From NCBI GenBank assembly GCA_963783095.1, contig CAWAMR010000016.1, forward strand, positions 1 to 64,000: a stretch of DNA of 64,000 nt. The letters run 5' to 3'. Positions 9,434 through 17,686 of this stretch are shown piece after piece. The position numbers were made by a program, and so were the translations under genes. This stretch comes from CAWAMR01 sp963783095 (GTDB lineage: Bacteria; Planctomycetota; Planctomycetia; Gemmatales; Gemmataceae). How positions within the stretch are numbered: the first letter of the stretch is position 1; the number at the start of each line of letters is the position of its first letter. The notes below the pieces were generated by a model. It saw only the letters and a program-made list of their open reading frames with translations, made no database searches and was not told where the DNA came from.

Positions 9434-12124
9434 ATGAAAGTTTGGCTTTTGGTCGCTGTGTCCGTCTTCGTGTTTTCATCAGCAGGACGCTCGGCCGAAC
9501 CCGATCCCAAAGGGATTGAGTTTTTCGAGACCAGAATTCGTCCGGTTCTCGTGGATAATTGCTATATTTGCCACTCCGTGGGAGCCAAGAAATCCAAGGG
9601 TGGGTTGCAACTCGATACCAAAGCAGGCTTGCTCAAAGGAGGCGGCACTGGACCGGCGATCGTCCCCGGTAAGCCGGGTGAGAGCTTGCTGTTGAAGGCA
9701 ATTCAACATAAAGGCGAGATCAAGATGCCGTCCGAGGAAAAGAAGCTGCCCGAGGCCGTCATCAAGGACATGGCAAAGTGGATCGAGATCGGTGCTCCCG
9801 ACCCGCGCGATTCGAATGGGAATCCCGGGAAAGCCATCGACTGGAATCAGGCCCGTCAATTCTGGTCCTTCAAACCGGTTACCAAGCCAACCCCGCCGAA
9901 TGTCAAAGATTCCGCCTGGGCCAAGTCTCCAATCGATCGGTTCGTGTTGGCGAAACTGGAGGAAAAAGGCTTGAAGCCGGTTGGGCCTGCGGATGCCCGA
10001 ACTCTCGTTCGCCGCGTTTATTTCGATTTGACCGGTTTGCCGCCAACTCCCGAGGCCGTAGAGGAGTTTGCAAAAGCGTATCCGGCGCAACCTGAACCCG
10101 CGCTCGAAAAACTCGTGAATCAACTCCTCGCCTCGCCGCAGTATGGTGAACGATGGGGACGATACTGGCTCGACGTGGCTCGCTATGCCGAAGATCAAGC
10201 TCACACTTTCGCAGTCAAGCCAAGTACCTTTGCCTGGCGCTATCGAGATTGGGTTATTGATGCTTTCAATCGAGACATGCCCTACGATCGTTTTGTCAAG
10301 TATCAAATCGCCACCGATTTGATGAACGAAGACACCCCCGAGATGATCCAAAACCGGGCTGCGCTGGGCTTTTTCGGACTTGGCGCGCAATATTACAAGA
10401 ACAGCGATAAGGCCAAGGCCGAGGCCGATGAACTCGACGACCGGGTCGATACCCTGACTCGTGCTTTCCTTGGTTTGACCGTAAGTTGTGCGCGCTGTCA
10501 CGATCACAAGTTCGATCCCATCCCCACGCAGGATTACTACTCCATCGCCGGTATTTTTTGGAGTTCCAGGCTCGCCGATCTACCACTGGCATCCAAGGAC
10601 GTTGTCGCCAAACAGGCTGAAGCACAGAAGAAGGCGCAAGACGCCGAGAAACGCGTCAAGGATTTCTTGCAGGCCGAGAAGGAACGGATTGCTCGCGCCG
10701 AGGCCGAGAAATTGTCGCAATATCTTCTGGCGGCATGGAAACTGGAAGCCAAGCGTCTGGATACTCCCAAGATGCCCGTCGGAGATCAGGCCAAGGTCGA
10801 TAAACTCAATGCCGCAGCGCTCGACCGCTTCTGTAAGTTCATGACGCGCAAGGGCAACAATCTTCCGGTTCTCGACAAATTCAACAAGGCCATGCCCAAG
10901 AAAGGCGACAAGCTGGAACCCGGCGCGGAGGTCGTCAAAATTGCCCAAGAAGTGCGCGACCAGGTCAAAGCGATCCTCAACAAGCCCGCCAACGATAAGG
11001 CTCGCGCCGACTTGTTCACAGCGTTCTACGGCGACAAGGGCATATTCCCCATCAACGATTCCGATGCTAGGAAGGCGCTCGACCTGCCCAGGAAAGACCA
11101 GCTCGCCACGCTGGAAAAAGAAGTGGGCGCATTGAAAAAGGCGATCCCGCCGGCAGCGCCGATCGTCCACGCCATCGCGGATGCAAGCCCGATCGATCTG
11201 AAAGTCTACCTGCGCGGCAACCCGGCGAAACAGGGCGATCTCGCACCCCGGCGCTTCTTGCGAATCGTTGCGGGCGATGAACCCAAAAAATTCACCAAGG
11301 GCAGCGGCCGGCTTGAACTCGCAGAAGCGATCGCCGATGCGAAAAACCCACTCACTGCACGAGTCATGGTCAATCGGATCTGGCAGCATCACTTTGGTCG
11401 TGGCATCGTCGGCACTCCGTCGAACTTCGGCAAACTTGGCGAAGCCCCGACCCATCCGGAATTGCTGGACTATTTGTCCGCACGTTTCGTGGAGTCGGGC
11501 TGGTCGATGAAGCAGATTCATCGCGAAATCATGCTTTCCGCGACCTATCGAATGAGTTCGGAGCGCGATCCCAAAAACATGCAGGTGGATGCCGACAACA
11601 AGTGGTTATGGCACTTTAGTCGCGAACGGCTCGACATCGAAGCCTGGCGCGATGCCTTGCTTTCCGTATCGGGTAGACTCGATAGCAAGCTGGGCGGCCC
11701 GACCACCAATCTCGATCAGCCGGAGAATAGTCGGCGAACGATCTACGCCAAAATTAGCCGGCATCAGTTGAGCGGTTTGCTTCGGCTCTTCGATTTCCCC
11801 GATGCGAACATCCACAGCGCCTCCCGAAGCGAGACGACGGTTCCGCAACAGCAACTCTTCGTCCTGAACAGTCCGTTCTTCGAGTTACAGGCGAAGTCGT
11901 TTGCCGCGCGAGTTCAGAAGGATGCCAAGGACGACGATGCCCGGATCAAACGGGCCTATGACCTTGCATTCGGACGCCCGGCCACAGATGCAGAAGTGTC
12001 GCTCGGAAAACACTACTTGAGCGGGAAAGATACGGCAGTGGAGGCCGGGCGCAATAAATTAACTCGGTGGGAACGATACGCGCAGGCACTGCTTGCGAGC
12101 AACGAGTTCATGTATGTGGATTAA
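9434..12124 (+). CDS. PSD1 cytochrome-c-domain protein with DUF1549 and DUF1553
   Basis: This secreted protein has 896 residues. It starts with a signal peptide (MKVWLLVAVSVFVFSSAG) and a planctomycete cytochrome-c-like PSD1 domain with one haem-binding CYICH (Cys43, Cys46, His47) and distal Met in the IKMPSEE region. DUF1549 follows (YFDLTGLPPTPEAVEEF, YWLDVARYAEDQAH, CARCHDHKFDPI at about residues 355-366, a second CxxCH), then a Lys/Ala-rich coiled-coil insert and DUF1553 (RVMVNRIWQHHFGRG, SATYRMSS). The function of the family is unproven; a role in extracytoplasmic electron transfer or polysaccharide metabolism is proposed. The ATG at 9434 starts the signal peptide. The gene is intact, unlike many neighbours, and heads an operon with the DUF1080 and DUF1501 genes. 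Confidence 0.9.
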   Translation: MKVWLLVAVSVFVFSSAGRSAEPDPKGIEFFETRIRPVLVDNCYICHSVGAKKSKGGLQLDTKAGLLKGGGTGPAIVPGKPGESLLLKAIQHKGEIKMPSEEKKLPEAVIKDMAKWIEIGAPDPRDSNGNPGKAIDWNQARQFWSFKPVTKPTPPNVKDSAWAKSPIDRFVLAKLEEKGLKPVGPADARTLVRRVYFDLTGLPPTPEAVEEFAKAYPAQPEPALEKLVNQLLASPQYGERWGRYWLDVARYAEDQAHTFAVKPSTFAWRYRDWVIDAFNRDMPYDRFVKYQIATDLMNEDTPEMIQNRAALGFFGLGAQYYKNSDKAKAEADELDDRVDTLTRAFLGLTVSCARCHDHKFDPIPTQDYYSIAGIFWSSRLADLPLASKDVVAKQAEAQKKAQDAEKRVKDFLQAEKERIARAEAEKLSQYLLAAWKLEAKRLDTPKMPVGDQAKVDKLNAAALDRFCKFMTRKGNNLPVLDKFNKAMPKKGDKLEPGAEVVKIAQEVRDQVKAILNKPANDKARADLFTAFYGDKGIFPINDSDARKALDLPRKDQLATLEKEVGALKKAIPPAAPIVHAIADASPIDLKVYLRGNPAKQGDLAPRRFLRIVAGDEPKKFTKGSGRLELAEAIADAKNPLTARVMVNRIWQHHFGRGIVGTPSNFGKLGEAPTHPELLDYLSARFVESGWSMKQIHREIMLSATYRMSSERDPKNMQVDADNKWLWHFSRERLDIEAWRDALLSVSGRLDSKLGGPTTNLDQPENSRRTIYAKISRHQLSGLLRLFDFPDANIHSASRSETTVPQQQLFVLNSPFFELQAKSFAARVQKDAKDDDARIKRAYDLAFGRPATDAEVSLGKHYLSGKDTAVEAGRNKLTRWERYAQALLASNEFMYVD

Positions 12125-12206
12125 CGATGATCTCGGTCGGGTCATGGGTATCCTCAAACATCTTGTGGAAACGTCTTGAAAGGTCATTTACCAAGAACAT
12201 TCTCTC

Positions 12207-13438
12207 ATGAAAACACCTCTTCCGATTACTGGATTGGCCTTAGCGTTGTTTCTTACCGTCGCCGCTGCTCGCCGAAGAGAAGAAGGACGATGGCTTTGTC
12301 CAGATGTTCAACGGCAAAGACCTGACGGGTTGGGTCAATGTGAATTGCCATCCCGATACCTTCTTTGTCAAGGACGAGATGATTATCACTACCGGCAAGC
12401 CAACGGGGTTTCTGCGGACGGCCAAGCAATACGAAAACTTCATCGCCGAGTTCGACTGGTTCCACGTCAACACCAAGGAAGTCGGCAACTCCGGCTTCTT
12501 TGTGTGGGCCGATCCCATTCCTGCCATCGGTTCTCCGGTATATGCGCGGCATCGAGGTTCAGGTTTTGGTCAACTTCGATAAAGACTGGGCCACCAGTCA
12601 CGGCGACCTGTTCAGCATCTGGGGAGCAACCTGCAAGCCCGATCGGCCCCATCCCAAGGGCTATGCTCGCTGTCTGCCCAGCGAGCGCCGTTGCAAGGGG
12701 GGAGGCGAGTGGAATCACTACAAGGTGATCGCCAATAATGGGACGATCAAGCTGCACGTCAACGGCAAGGAAGTTTCCGGTGTGAGTGAGTGTAACCCGC
12801 GCAAGGGCTATCTGGCTTTGGAATCGGAAGGAGCGGAGTGCCGATTCCGCAATTTGAAGATCAAGGAATTGCCGAGTACGAATCCAAAGAAGGAAGAAAT
12901 TGCCGATGAGGATAAGGGGTTCAAGAGTCTGTATACGGGATTGGATCTGAAGAACTGGAAGGTTGACCAGCATGCCGAGGGGCACTTTAAGCCCGACGAT
13001 TGGTCGATTCATCATGACGGTAAGGGTGGTAAGTTGTTGTCCGAGAAAGAATACGGCGATTATGAACTGATCGTCGATTGGAAGATGCTAGCCAAGAAAA
13101 AAGAAGGGGAAAAAGGCGGTTCATGTGTCATTACTTTGGACAATGCGGGATTGAGCCGGACGCAGTTGATCCTGCCAACCAGTGGGAAGATTCGATTCAT
13201 AAACGTGGCTATGAGTTCCATTTTTTCCGAACTCACAGCTGAAGCAAAAGACCTAAAACTTGGAGCATGGAACCGCACGACCATTACCTGCAAGGGCGAA
13301 ACCGTAATTATTGCATTGAATGGAAAAACGGTTCTTGAGAACGCGAAAATCAGGAACAAGGGGGACAAAGGACGAATCGGTTTGTGGATGAGTAGCGCCG
13401 GGGATTTCGCTGACATCTTCATCCGCGAATTGAAGTGA
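12207..13438 (+). CDS. Secreted DUF1080 (3-keto-disaccharide hydrolase-like) two-domain protein, frameshifted
   Basis: This is a signal peptide (MKTPLPITGLALALFLTVAA) followed by two LamG-like DUF1080 domains of about 180-190 residues each. The first starts GFVQMFNGKDLTGWVNV and contains GIEVQVL; the second starts GFKSLYTGLDLKNWKV and ends GRIGLWMSSAGDFADIFIREL. DUF1080 domains are beta-sandwiches, and some members hydrolyse 3-keto-glycosides. Two frame breaks occur, at about 12270 (after the signal peptide) and about 12543 (between V-Y and GIEVQ, at TATGCGCGGC). Three frames together make one continuous protein of about 410 residues. It lies 82 bases downstream of the PSD1 gene and is probably in the same operon. 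Confidence 0.82.
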
Positions 13439-13538
13439 GCGAAGTGAGCGGATTCAGTAGCTTGGCGGATAGTATATGTGGTAAGATGATTGATGAGTAA
13501 TCAGAGATGGAACTTACGAGTGGTAGGAGAATTAGACG

Positions 13539-13811
13539 ATGCCAACGATGAACCCTGTTTCTTCGCCGACAGACACTCTGTTTTCGGAATTTCCCCCTAT
13601 TGCGGCTTCGCAAACCGAACCGACTGAGACTCCAAAGATGATGGTGCGCGAATTACTCCGCAAAATGTCGGAAGAAGCGACATTTGAAGAGATACTTTAC
13701 GAAATCGAAACGCTTGCCGGAGTAATTCGTGGGGTTGAAGAAGCAGATGCAGGAAAAGGAATTCCTCACGAAGAATTCCTGGAGCAGATCAAGAAATGGA
13801 ATTTAAAATAA
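13539..13811 (+). CDS. Type II antitoxin (partner of ParE/RelE-like toxin)
   Basis: This 90-residue acidic protein has a disordered Pro/Thr-rich N-terminus and a helical core (RELLRKMSEEATFEEILYEI) typical of short antitoxins that neutralise RelE/ParE toxins. It begins at an ATG preceded by TAGGAG. Its last 16 bases overlap the toxin gene, the usual arrangement for a translationally coupled toxin-antitoxin pair. No classic DNA-binding fold is obvious, so autoregulation is uncertain. Confidence 0.7.
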   Translation: MPTMNPVSSPTDTLFSEFPPIAASQTEPTETPKMMVRELLRKMSEEATFEEILYEIETLAGVIRGVEEADAGKGIPHEEFLEQIKKWNLK

Positions 13812-14092
13812 AGTGGACCCCAGCGGCCAACAAAGATGTTCAATCCATCAATAACTTCATCGCTCAGCATGATGTTGATGCCGCTGACCGTCAAGTGGCT
13901 GCAATTGCTGGATCTGTCGAGGCTCTCATGACCTTCCCGCGAATCGGCGTAGTATACAGGGACTTGCCGACTGGCGAGGTTAGAGAAATCCAATCCGGCA
14001 ATTATCGAGTCTTTTACAAGATTTTTGAAGCGACACTGGTGGTGCAGATTGTTCGAGTCCAACATGTACGTCGCCGTGATCCTACCTTCTGA
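13796..14092 (+). CDS. ParE/RelE-superfamily toxin
   Basis: This 98-residue protein matches the ParE/RelE toxin fold: an N-terminal strand (FKIKWTPAANKDVQSINNFI), two helices, then FPRIGVVYRDLPTGEVREIQSGNYRVFYKI and a C-terminal strand VVQIVRVQHVRRRDP. The REI...GNYRVFYKI and V-x-H-x-R-R signatures are characteristic. Members are either ribosome-dependent mRNA endonucleases (RelE) or gyrase poisons (ParE); the sequence looks closer to ParE. It overlaps its antitoxin by 16 bases. The pair lies between the DUF1080 gene and the DUF1501 gene of a planctomycete operon, suggesting it was inserted there. Confidence 0.82.
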   Translation: MEFKIKWTPAANKDVQSINNFIAQHDVDAADRQVAAIAGSVEALMTFPRIGVVYRDLPTGEVREIQSGNYRVFYKIFEATLVVQIVRVQHVRRRDPTF

Positions 14093-14125
14093 TTCCTAAC
14101 CTCCTCTCCAGAGGATTCCTACCCC

Positions 14126-15541
14126 ATGAACCCCTTCCTTCTTTCCCGCCGTGACGTGCTCCAGCGCATGGGCACCGGCCTCGGTACTCTCGGCCTTGCT
14201 GCCATCTTGCAAGAACAAGGTCTTCTTGCGTCGGAAGCACCCGCGGCAAACACCAGCGGCTCGCCGCTGGCTCCGAAGCGCCGCACTTCAAGGCCAAGGC
14301 CAAGCGCATCATCCACCTGTTCATGAACGGCGGCCCGTCGCAGGTCGATACCTTCGACCCCAAGCCGGCGCTGACGAAATACAACGGCCAGAAGCCGCCT
14401 GCCGCCAACATCAAGACCGAGCGCAGCACCGGCGACCTGATGCAGTCGCCGTTCAAGTTCAAGAAGTCACGGCAAGTCCGGCATCGAGGTCAGCGAAATC
14501 TTCCCGCACGTCGGCGAGTGCATCGACGACATCTGCGTCATCCGCTCGATGCACACCAACGTGCCCAATCACGAACCGTCGCTGCTGATGATGACCTGCG
14601 GCGAAACGCAGCCGATCCGGCCGTCGATGGGTTCGTGGCTGCTGTACGGCCTGGGCACCGAGAACCAGAACCTGCCCGGCTTCGTCGTGCTCTGTCCCGG
14701 GCAAGCCGGTGGTCGGGCCGCAACTGTGGAGCAACAGTTTCCTGCCCGGCATCTTCCAGGGCGCACACATCAACAACTGCGCGCATCGATCCGAAGAACG
14801 TCATCGCCCACATCAGCAACAACTACGTTCGGCCGAGCATCGCAGCGCGAGCAGCTCGACTTGCTCAAACAACTCAACGAGATGCACCTCGCCAAGCGCG
14901 GCGGCAGCGACAACCCGCTGGAGGCGCGCATTCAGTCGCTGGAGATGGCCTTCCGCATGCAGTTCGAGGCGCAGGAGGTCTTCGACCTGAACAAGGAGAC
15001 CAAGGCTACGCGCGACCATGTACGGCAACGGCCCGTTCGCCGACGCCTGCCTGACGGCGCGGCGGCTGGTCGAGACGCGGCGTGCGCATGGTGCAGATGT
15101 TTTACGGCGACGGCCAGCCCTGGGACGACCACGGCGACATCCAGCCAACCACGCCAAACTCGGCCAAGAGCGTCGATCAGCCGATCGCGGCGCTCTCTGA
15201 AGGACCTGAAGGCGCGCGGCCTGCTCGAAGACACGCTGGTGCTCTGGGGCGGCGAGTTCGGCCGAACGCCGACGTCGCGAAGGCGCGAAGGGCCGCGACC
15301 ACAACAATCACGGCTTCAGCGTCTGGCTGGCCGGCGGCGGCGTCAAGGGCGGCATGGTCTACGGCGCCACCGACGAGTTCGGCTTCGCGGCCGTCGAGAA
15401 CAAGATGCACGTCCACGACCTGCACGCCACGATGCTGCATCTGATGGGCATCGACCACGAGAAACTGACCTACCGCTACAGCGGCCGCGATTTCCGACTT
15501 ACGGATGTGGAAGGAAAAGTGGCGAAAGCGATTCTGGCGTG
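14126..15541 (+). CDS. DUF1501 (sulfatase-like) secreted protein, many frameshifts
   Basis: A gene of about 470 codons can be reassembled from all three frames. It starts with a twin-arginine-type signal (LLSRRDVLQRMGTGLGTLGL), then KRIIHLFMNGGPSQVDTFDP, KSGIEVSEIFPHVGECIDDI, SMHTNVPNHEPSLLMM, RPSMGSWLLYGLGTENQNLP, FLPGIFQGAHIN, LLKQLNEMHLAKRG, VRMVQMFY, LVLWGGEFGRTP and NKMHVHDLHATMLHLMGIDH. These are landmarks of DUF1501 proteins, which have an alkaline-phosphatase/sulfatase-like fold and are usually encoded directly after a DUF1549/DUF1553 gene. At least ten single-base indels break the frame (near 14281, 14466, 14697, 14785, 14845, 15018, 15075, 15140-15200, 15270-15290), most looking like one inserted base. 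Assembly error is likelier than decay, because every segment remains conserved. Confidence 0.82.
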
Positions 15542-15681
15542 ATACGGGTCAGGCAAGTGAGACGATTCCGCGATGTGACAGGTCGGAGAGTTCGTCGGAC
15601 ATCTTGAGTGACGACTGAGCTATGCTAGCCGGCGAGGACTGCTATCGAGTTGAGGGAAAGGCGTTACTTGGTGCACATAAT

Positions 15682-16128
15682 ATGTCGACGGGCGGAAATC
15701 CGAGTACACATGGGACACCGAAGCCCGTGAGTCTGGCGCACCCTGGAAAACTCTCGGACGCTGATTACGCCCAACTCTCCGGATTGACTCCCGCCGAAAA
15801 AATTCGGCATTTGAGGGGTATCTTAAATCAGGTACAAGCAACCAGGATCTCTCCGAAGGGGTCATTTGTCTGGATTGAAGGGGTCGGCTTATATGGAGAG
15901 CATCTTTTCATAGGACCAGCACCTCTTGGATCGCAATTCTACACGGTTGTCGTCATTGAGCCGAACGGAGATGTATGGAAAATGCAACCTGTGGGCATAA
16001 AGGGTGTAGTTTCTCAGGGACCGCCCCAGGTATTCGACTTTGATTTGCGGATGGGAAATGGTGTATTGATGGTAAAACTGAGGAGGAGCCGATTGTGCCA
16101 AGTCTTATCAATCATGGCGAAGCAATAG
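15682..16128 (+). CDS. Hypothetical protein (about 148 aa)
   Basis: I do not recognise this protein. It is soluble with a Ser/Thr/Gly-rich N-terminus, a helix LTPAEKIRHLRGILNQVQ and beta-rich sequence (GSFVWIEGVGLYGEHLFIG, FYTVVVIEPNGDVWKM). I use the ATG at 15682; an in-frame ATG at 15622 would add 20 residues that look non-conserved. The 3' end overlaps the next small gene by 34 bases, so the two are probably translated together. Confidence 0.5.
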   Translation: MSTGGNPSTHGTPKPVSLAHPGKLSDADYAQLSGLTPAEKIRHLRGILNQVQATRISPKGSFVWIEGVGLYGEHLFIGPAPLGSQFYTVVVIEPNGDVWKMQPVGIKGVVSQGPPQVFDFDLRMGNGVLMVKLRRSRLCQVLSIMAKQ

Positions 16129-16376
16129 CCTTTTTGCGTTCAATTGATGATCCAGTGGTCGAAGCAGTAATCCAGCATGCCCATAGCCTCATCTTTACTG
16201 AACTGTCGGACAATTTCACCACTGATCTCGATGCATTATTACTCTATAAAATCCTGGCGGCTCTTTTTCGGGATCGGCAAGGACTTGTGAACTTTCTGAG
16301 TACTGAGATTCCCGAAATCCAGACCAGAACGAAAAGTTCAGAAGAACATCTCGCTCTCGGAACGAGCGGTTCCTGA
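16095..16376 (+). CDS. Small hypothetical protein (93 aa), GTG start
   Basis: This mainly helical 93-residue protein of unknown function contains IAFLRSIDDPVVEAVIQHAH and LLLYKILAALFRDRQGLVNFL. The GTG start at 16095 is chosen because AGGAGG lies 9-14 bases upstream, inside the end of the preceding gene, which indicates coupling. No family was recognised. Confidence 0.5.
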   Translation: MPSLINHGEAIAFLRSIDDPVVEAVIQHAHSLIFTELSDNFTTDLDALLLYKILAALFRDRQGLVNFLSTEIPEIQTRTKSSEEHLALGTSGS

Positions 16377-16439
16377 AAGCATCTTTTGGGGAAATGTTCG
16401 ATGAACGACTTCATCGGATCTCCGGAAGTCGAGGCCGCT

Positions 16440-16482
16440 TTTCGACTGACGGGCAAGCGAGACGCTTGCCCTACGGGGAGTG
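16440..16482. repeat. Short hairpin repeat (GGGCAAGCG/CGCTTGCCC)
   Basis: GGGCAAGCGAGACGCTTGCCC forms a 9-bp stem with a three-base loop, between the end of the small hypothetical gene and the convergent DUF4282 gene. It could act as a terminator for either, but there is no U-tract. Similar GGCAAGCG hairpins are common intergenic repeats in planctomycetes (general knowledge). Confidence 0.4.
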
Positions 16483-16498
16483 TCAACAAACTGAACAT

Positions 16499-16993
16499 CT
16501 ACGGAGCTGGGGGCGGCGGTGTCGAGGCATTCTTGATTTCGGTCAGCGTTTGCAAACACCGGGCAATTGCGGCCATGGTCTCACATGCAACTCTCCACAA
16601 CCCTACTCCCATGAATATGTATATAATTGCCGGGACGATCGTTGGATTCAGGGTCGAGCTTAGCGACATTAGCCAGCCAGCGTAGCCCAGGATCAATACC
16701 ACCCCGACCCAGAACACGATTGGGATGGCATCCGCGATCATCAGTTTCTTGAAAGAGAAGTAATCGCCAATACCACCGCCCTGGGAACCGCGTTTGCGCG
16801 GGGCAGGTTTGCGGTCGTCGTAGTCGTCATCGTAATCGTCGTCGTCATCGTCCCGCTTGCGTTTGCTGCCGCGATCGTCGTCGCGGTCATCTTCCTCATC
16901 GTCCAGGTCTCGGCCGCGTTTAGGTTGCGGTTTGTCCTTGCCGGTTTTCTTCTTGTCTCGCGGCTCATCGTCGAGGTCGTCAAATTCGGCCAT
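16499..16993 (-). CDS. DUF4282-like membrane protein with Asp/Arg/Lys-rich cytoplasmic tail
   Basis: This 164-residue protein has two parts. Residues 1-75 are extremely charged, with runs of Asp alternating with Lys/Arg, and probably disordered. Residues 76-150 hold GIGDYFSFKKLMIADAIPI and two membrane helices (IVFWVGVVLILGYAGWLM, IVPAIIYIFMGVGLWRVACE). The FSF-K-x(4-6)-I-P two-helix hairpin matches the DUF4282 family of small membrane proteins of unknown role. The tail ends in a proline run. The acidic stretch is encoded by repetitive GATGAC codons that could vary by slippage. Confidence 0.7.
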   Translation of the reverse strand: MAEFDDLDDEPRDKKKTGKDKPQPKRGRDLDDEEDDRDDDRGSKRKRDDDDDDYDDDYDDRKPAPRKRGSQGGGIGDYFSFKKLMIADAIPIVFWVGVVLILGYAGWLMSLSSTLNPTIVPAIIYIFMGVGLWRVACETMAAIARCLQTLTEIKNASTPPPPAP

Positions 16994-17115
16994 GCGCTGA
17001 ACTCATCAATAAAGGTATTGTAGTCGGTTGGAATCCTGTTTCGGAGAGTGTAGCATTTAAGTTGAAAGCGGACAGCGAATTTTGTGAGAAATTGGATAAC
17101 CTGGCGAGGTTTTGG

Positions 17116-17580
17116 TTATCCAACTCTCTCCAACAACCAGTCGGCATTTCCCTGTTTGATCAGGCGATACCGTTCGCCATCCGGTCGATAGGTGATGATA
17201 TATTCTGTTTCGGAAGGTTTTTCGAGAATGGTCCAGATGCCCTGATTGATGGCGATTTTTTGGTCGGGTGCCCATTCCCACGGTTTGACGTCCTGCACAA
17301 TCGCCCGTCCTGCTTCAACCAGTTCATACCAGCCGGCTCCGTTTGCTTCCGGGGGAGGAAACGGCAACGGCTCTTTTCCTGCCAACAGTCGGCGCAGTAA
17401 CTGGCTAAACTCCAGATCGCCTTCCAGGCCCATCAGAAAACTGGGAACCGAATGACCGCTCTCCGATCGTACCTGTATCCATCGCAAGAAGCAAAGGATG
17501 CCGCGCCACGCCTCAACATTCTCGCCTTTGCTCAGTTCATCCAGCCAACGCTTCCAGTCATCCGCCGAGCGTGGATTCAT
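17116..17580 (-). CDS. Hypothetical protein (154 aa) downstream of recD2
   Basis: This soluble, Trp-rich protein of 154 residues (DDWKRWLDELSKGENVEAW, WEWAPDQKIAINQG, ADWLLERVG) is not recognisable to me. It follows recD2 on the same strand after 71 bases that are largely an inverted repeat, so co-transcription is possible but uncertain. Confidence 0.55.
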   Translation of the reverse strand: MNPRSADDWKRWLDELSKGENVEAWRGILCFLRWIQVRSESGHSVPSFLMGLEGDLEFSQLLRRLLAGKEPLPFPPPEANGAGWYELVEAGRAIVQDVKPWEWAPDQKIAINQGIWTILEKPSETEYIITYRPDGERYRLIKQGNADWLLERVG

Positions 17581-17595
17581 GAATCGGTCTCACAA

Positions 17596-17686
17596 AAGTT
17601 CCAAGTTCCAGGTTCCAAGTTCCAAGTTAAAAATTTCAAGTCGTTGGGTTTTTAACTTGGAACTTGCAACCTGGAACTTGGAACTT
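17596..17686. repeat. 38-bp inverted repeat of the AAGTTCCAAGTTCC type
   Basis: The left arm (17596-17633) and right arm (17649-17686) are 38 bp each with one mismatch, separated by 15 bases. Each arm is itself a tandem array of AAGTTCC/AGGTTCC units. The right arm overlaps the 3' end of recD2 and supplies its last residues (Q-V-P-S-S-R-L-Q-V-P-S). Related TTCC(A)AGTTCC units recur at 22361-22417. Confidence 0.8.

Noticed and set aside
10580..11521. Long open frame antisense to the PSD1-DUF1549 gene
   Set aside because: It is a shadow of a well-conserved, intact gene and has no start context or family resemblance.
14041..14070. GTTCGAGTCC resembling a tRNA T-arm
   Set aside because: It lies within the toxin coding sequence, and no acceptor or anticodon stem can be folded around it.
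14126..15541. Interpretation as a decayed DUF1501 pseudogene
   Set aside because: Every segment is conserved in one of the three frames, with no internal deletions and indels of one or two bases only. Decay would also produce substitutions and nonsense codons.
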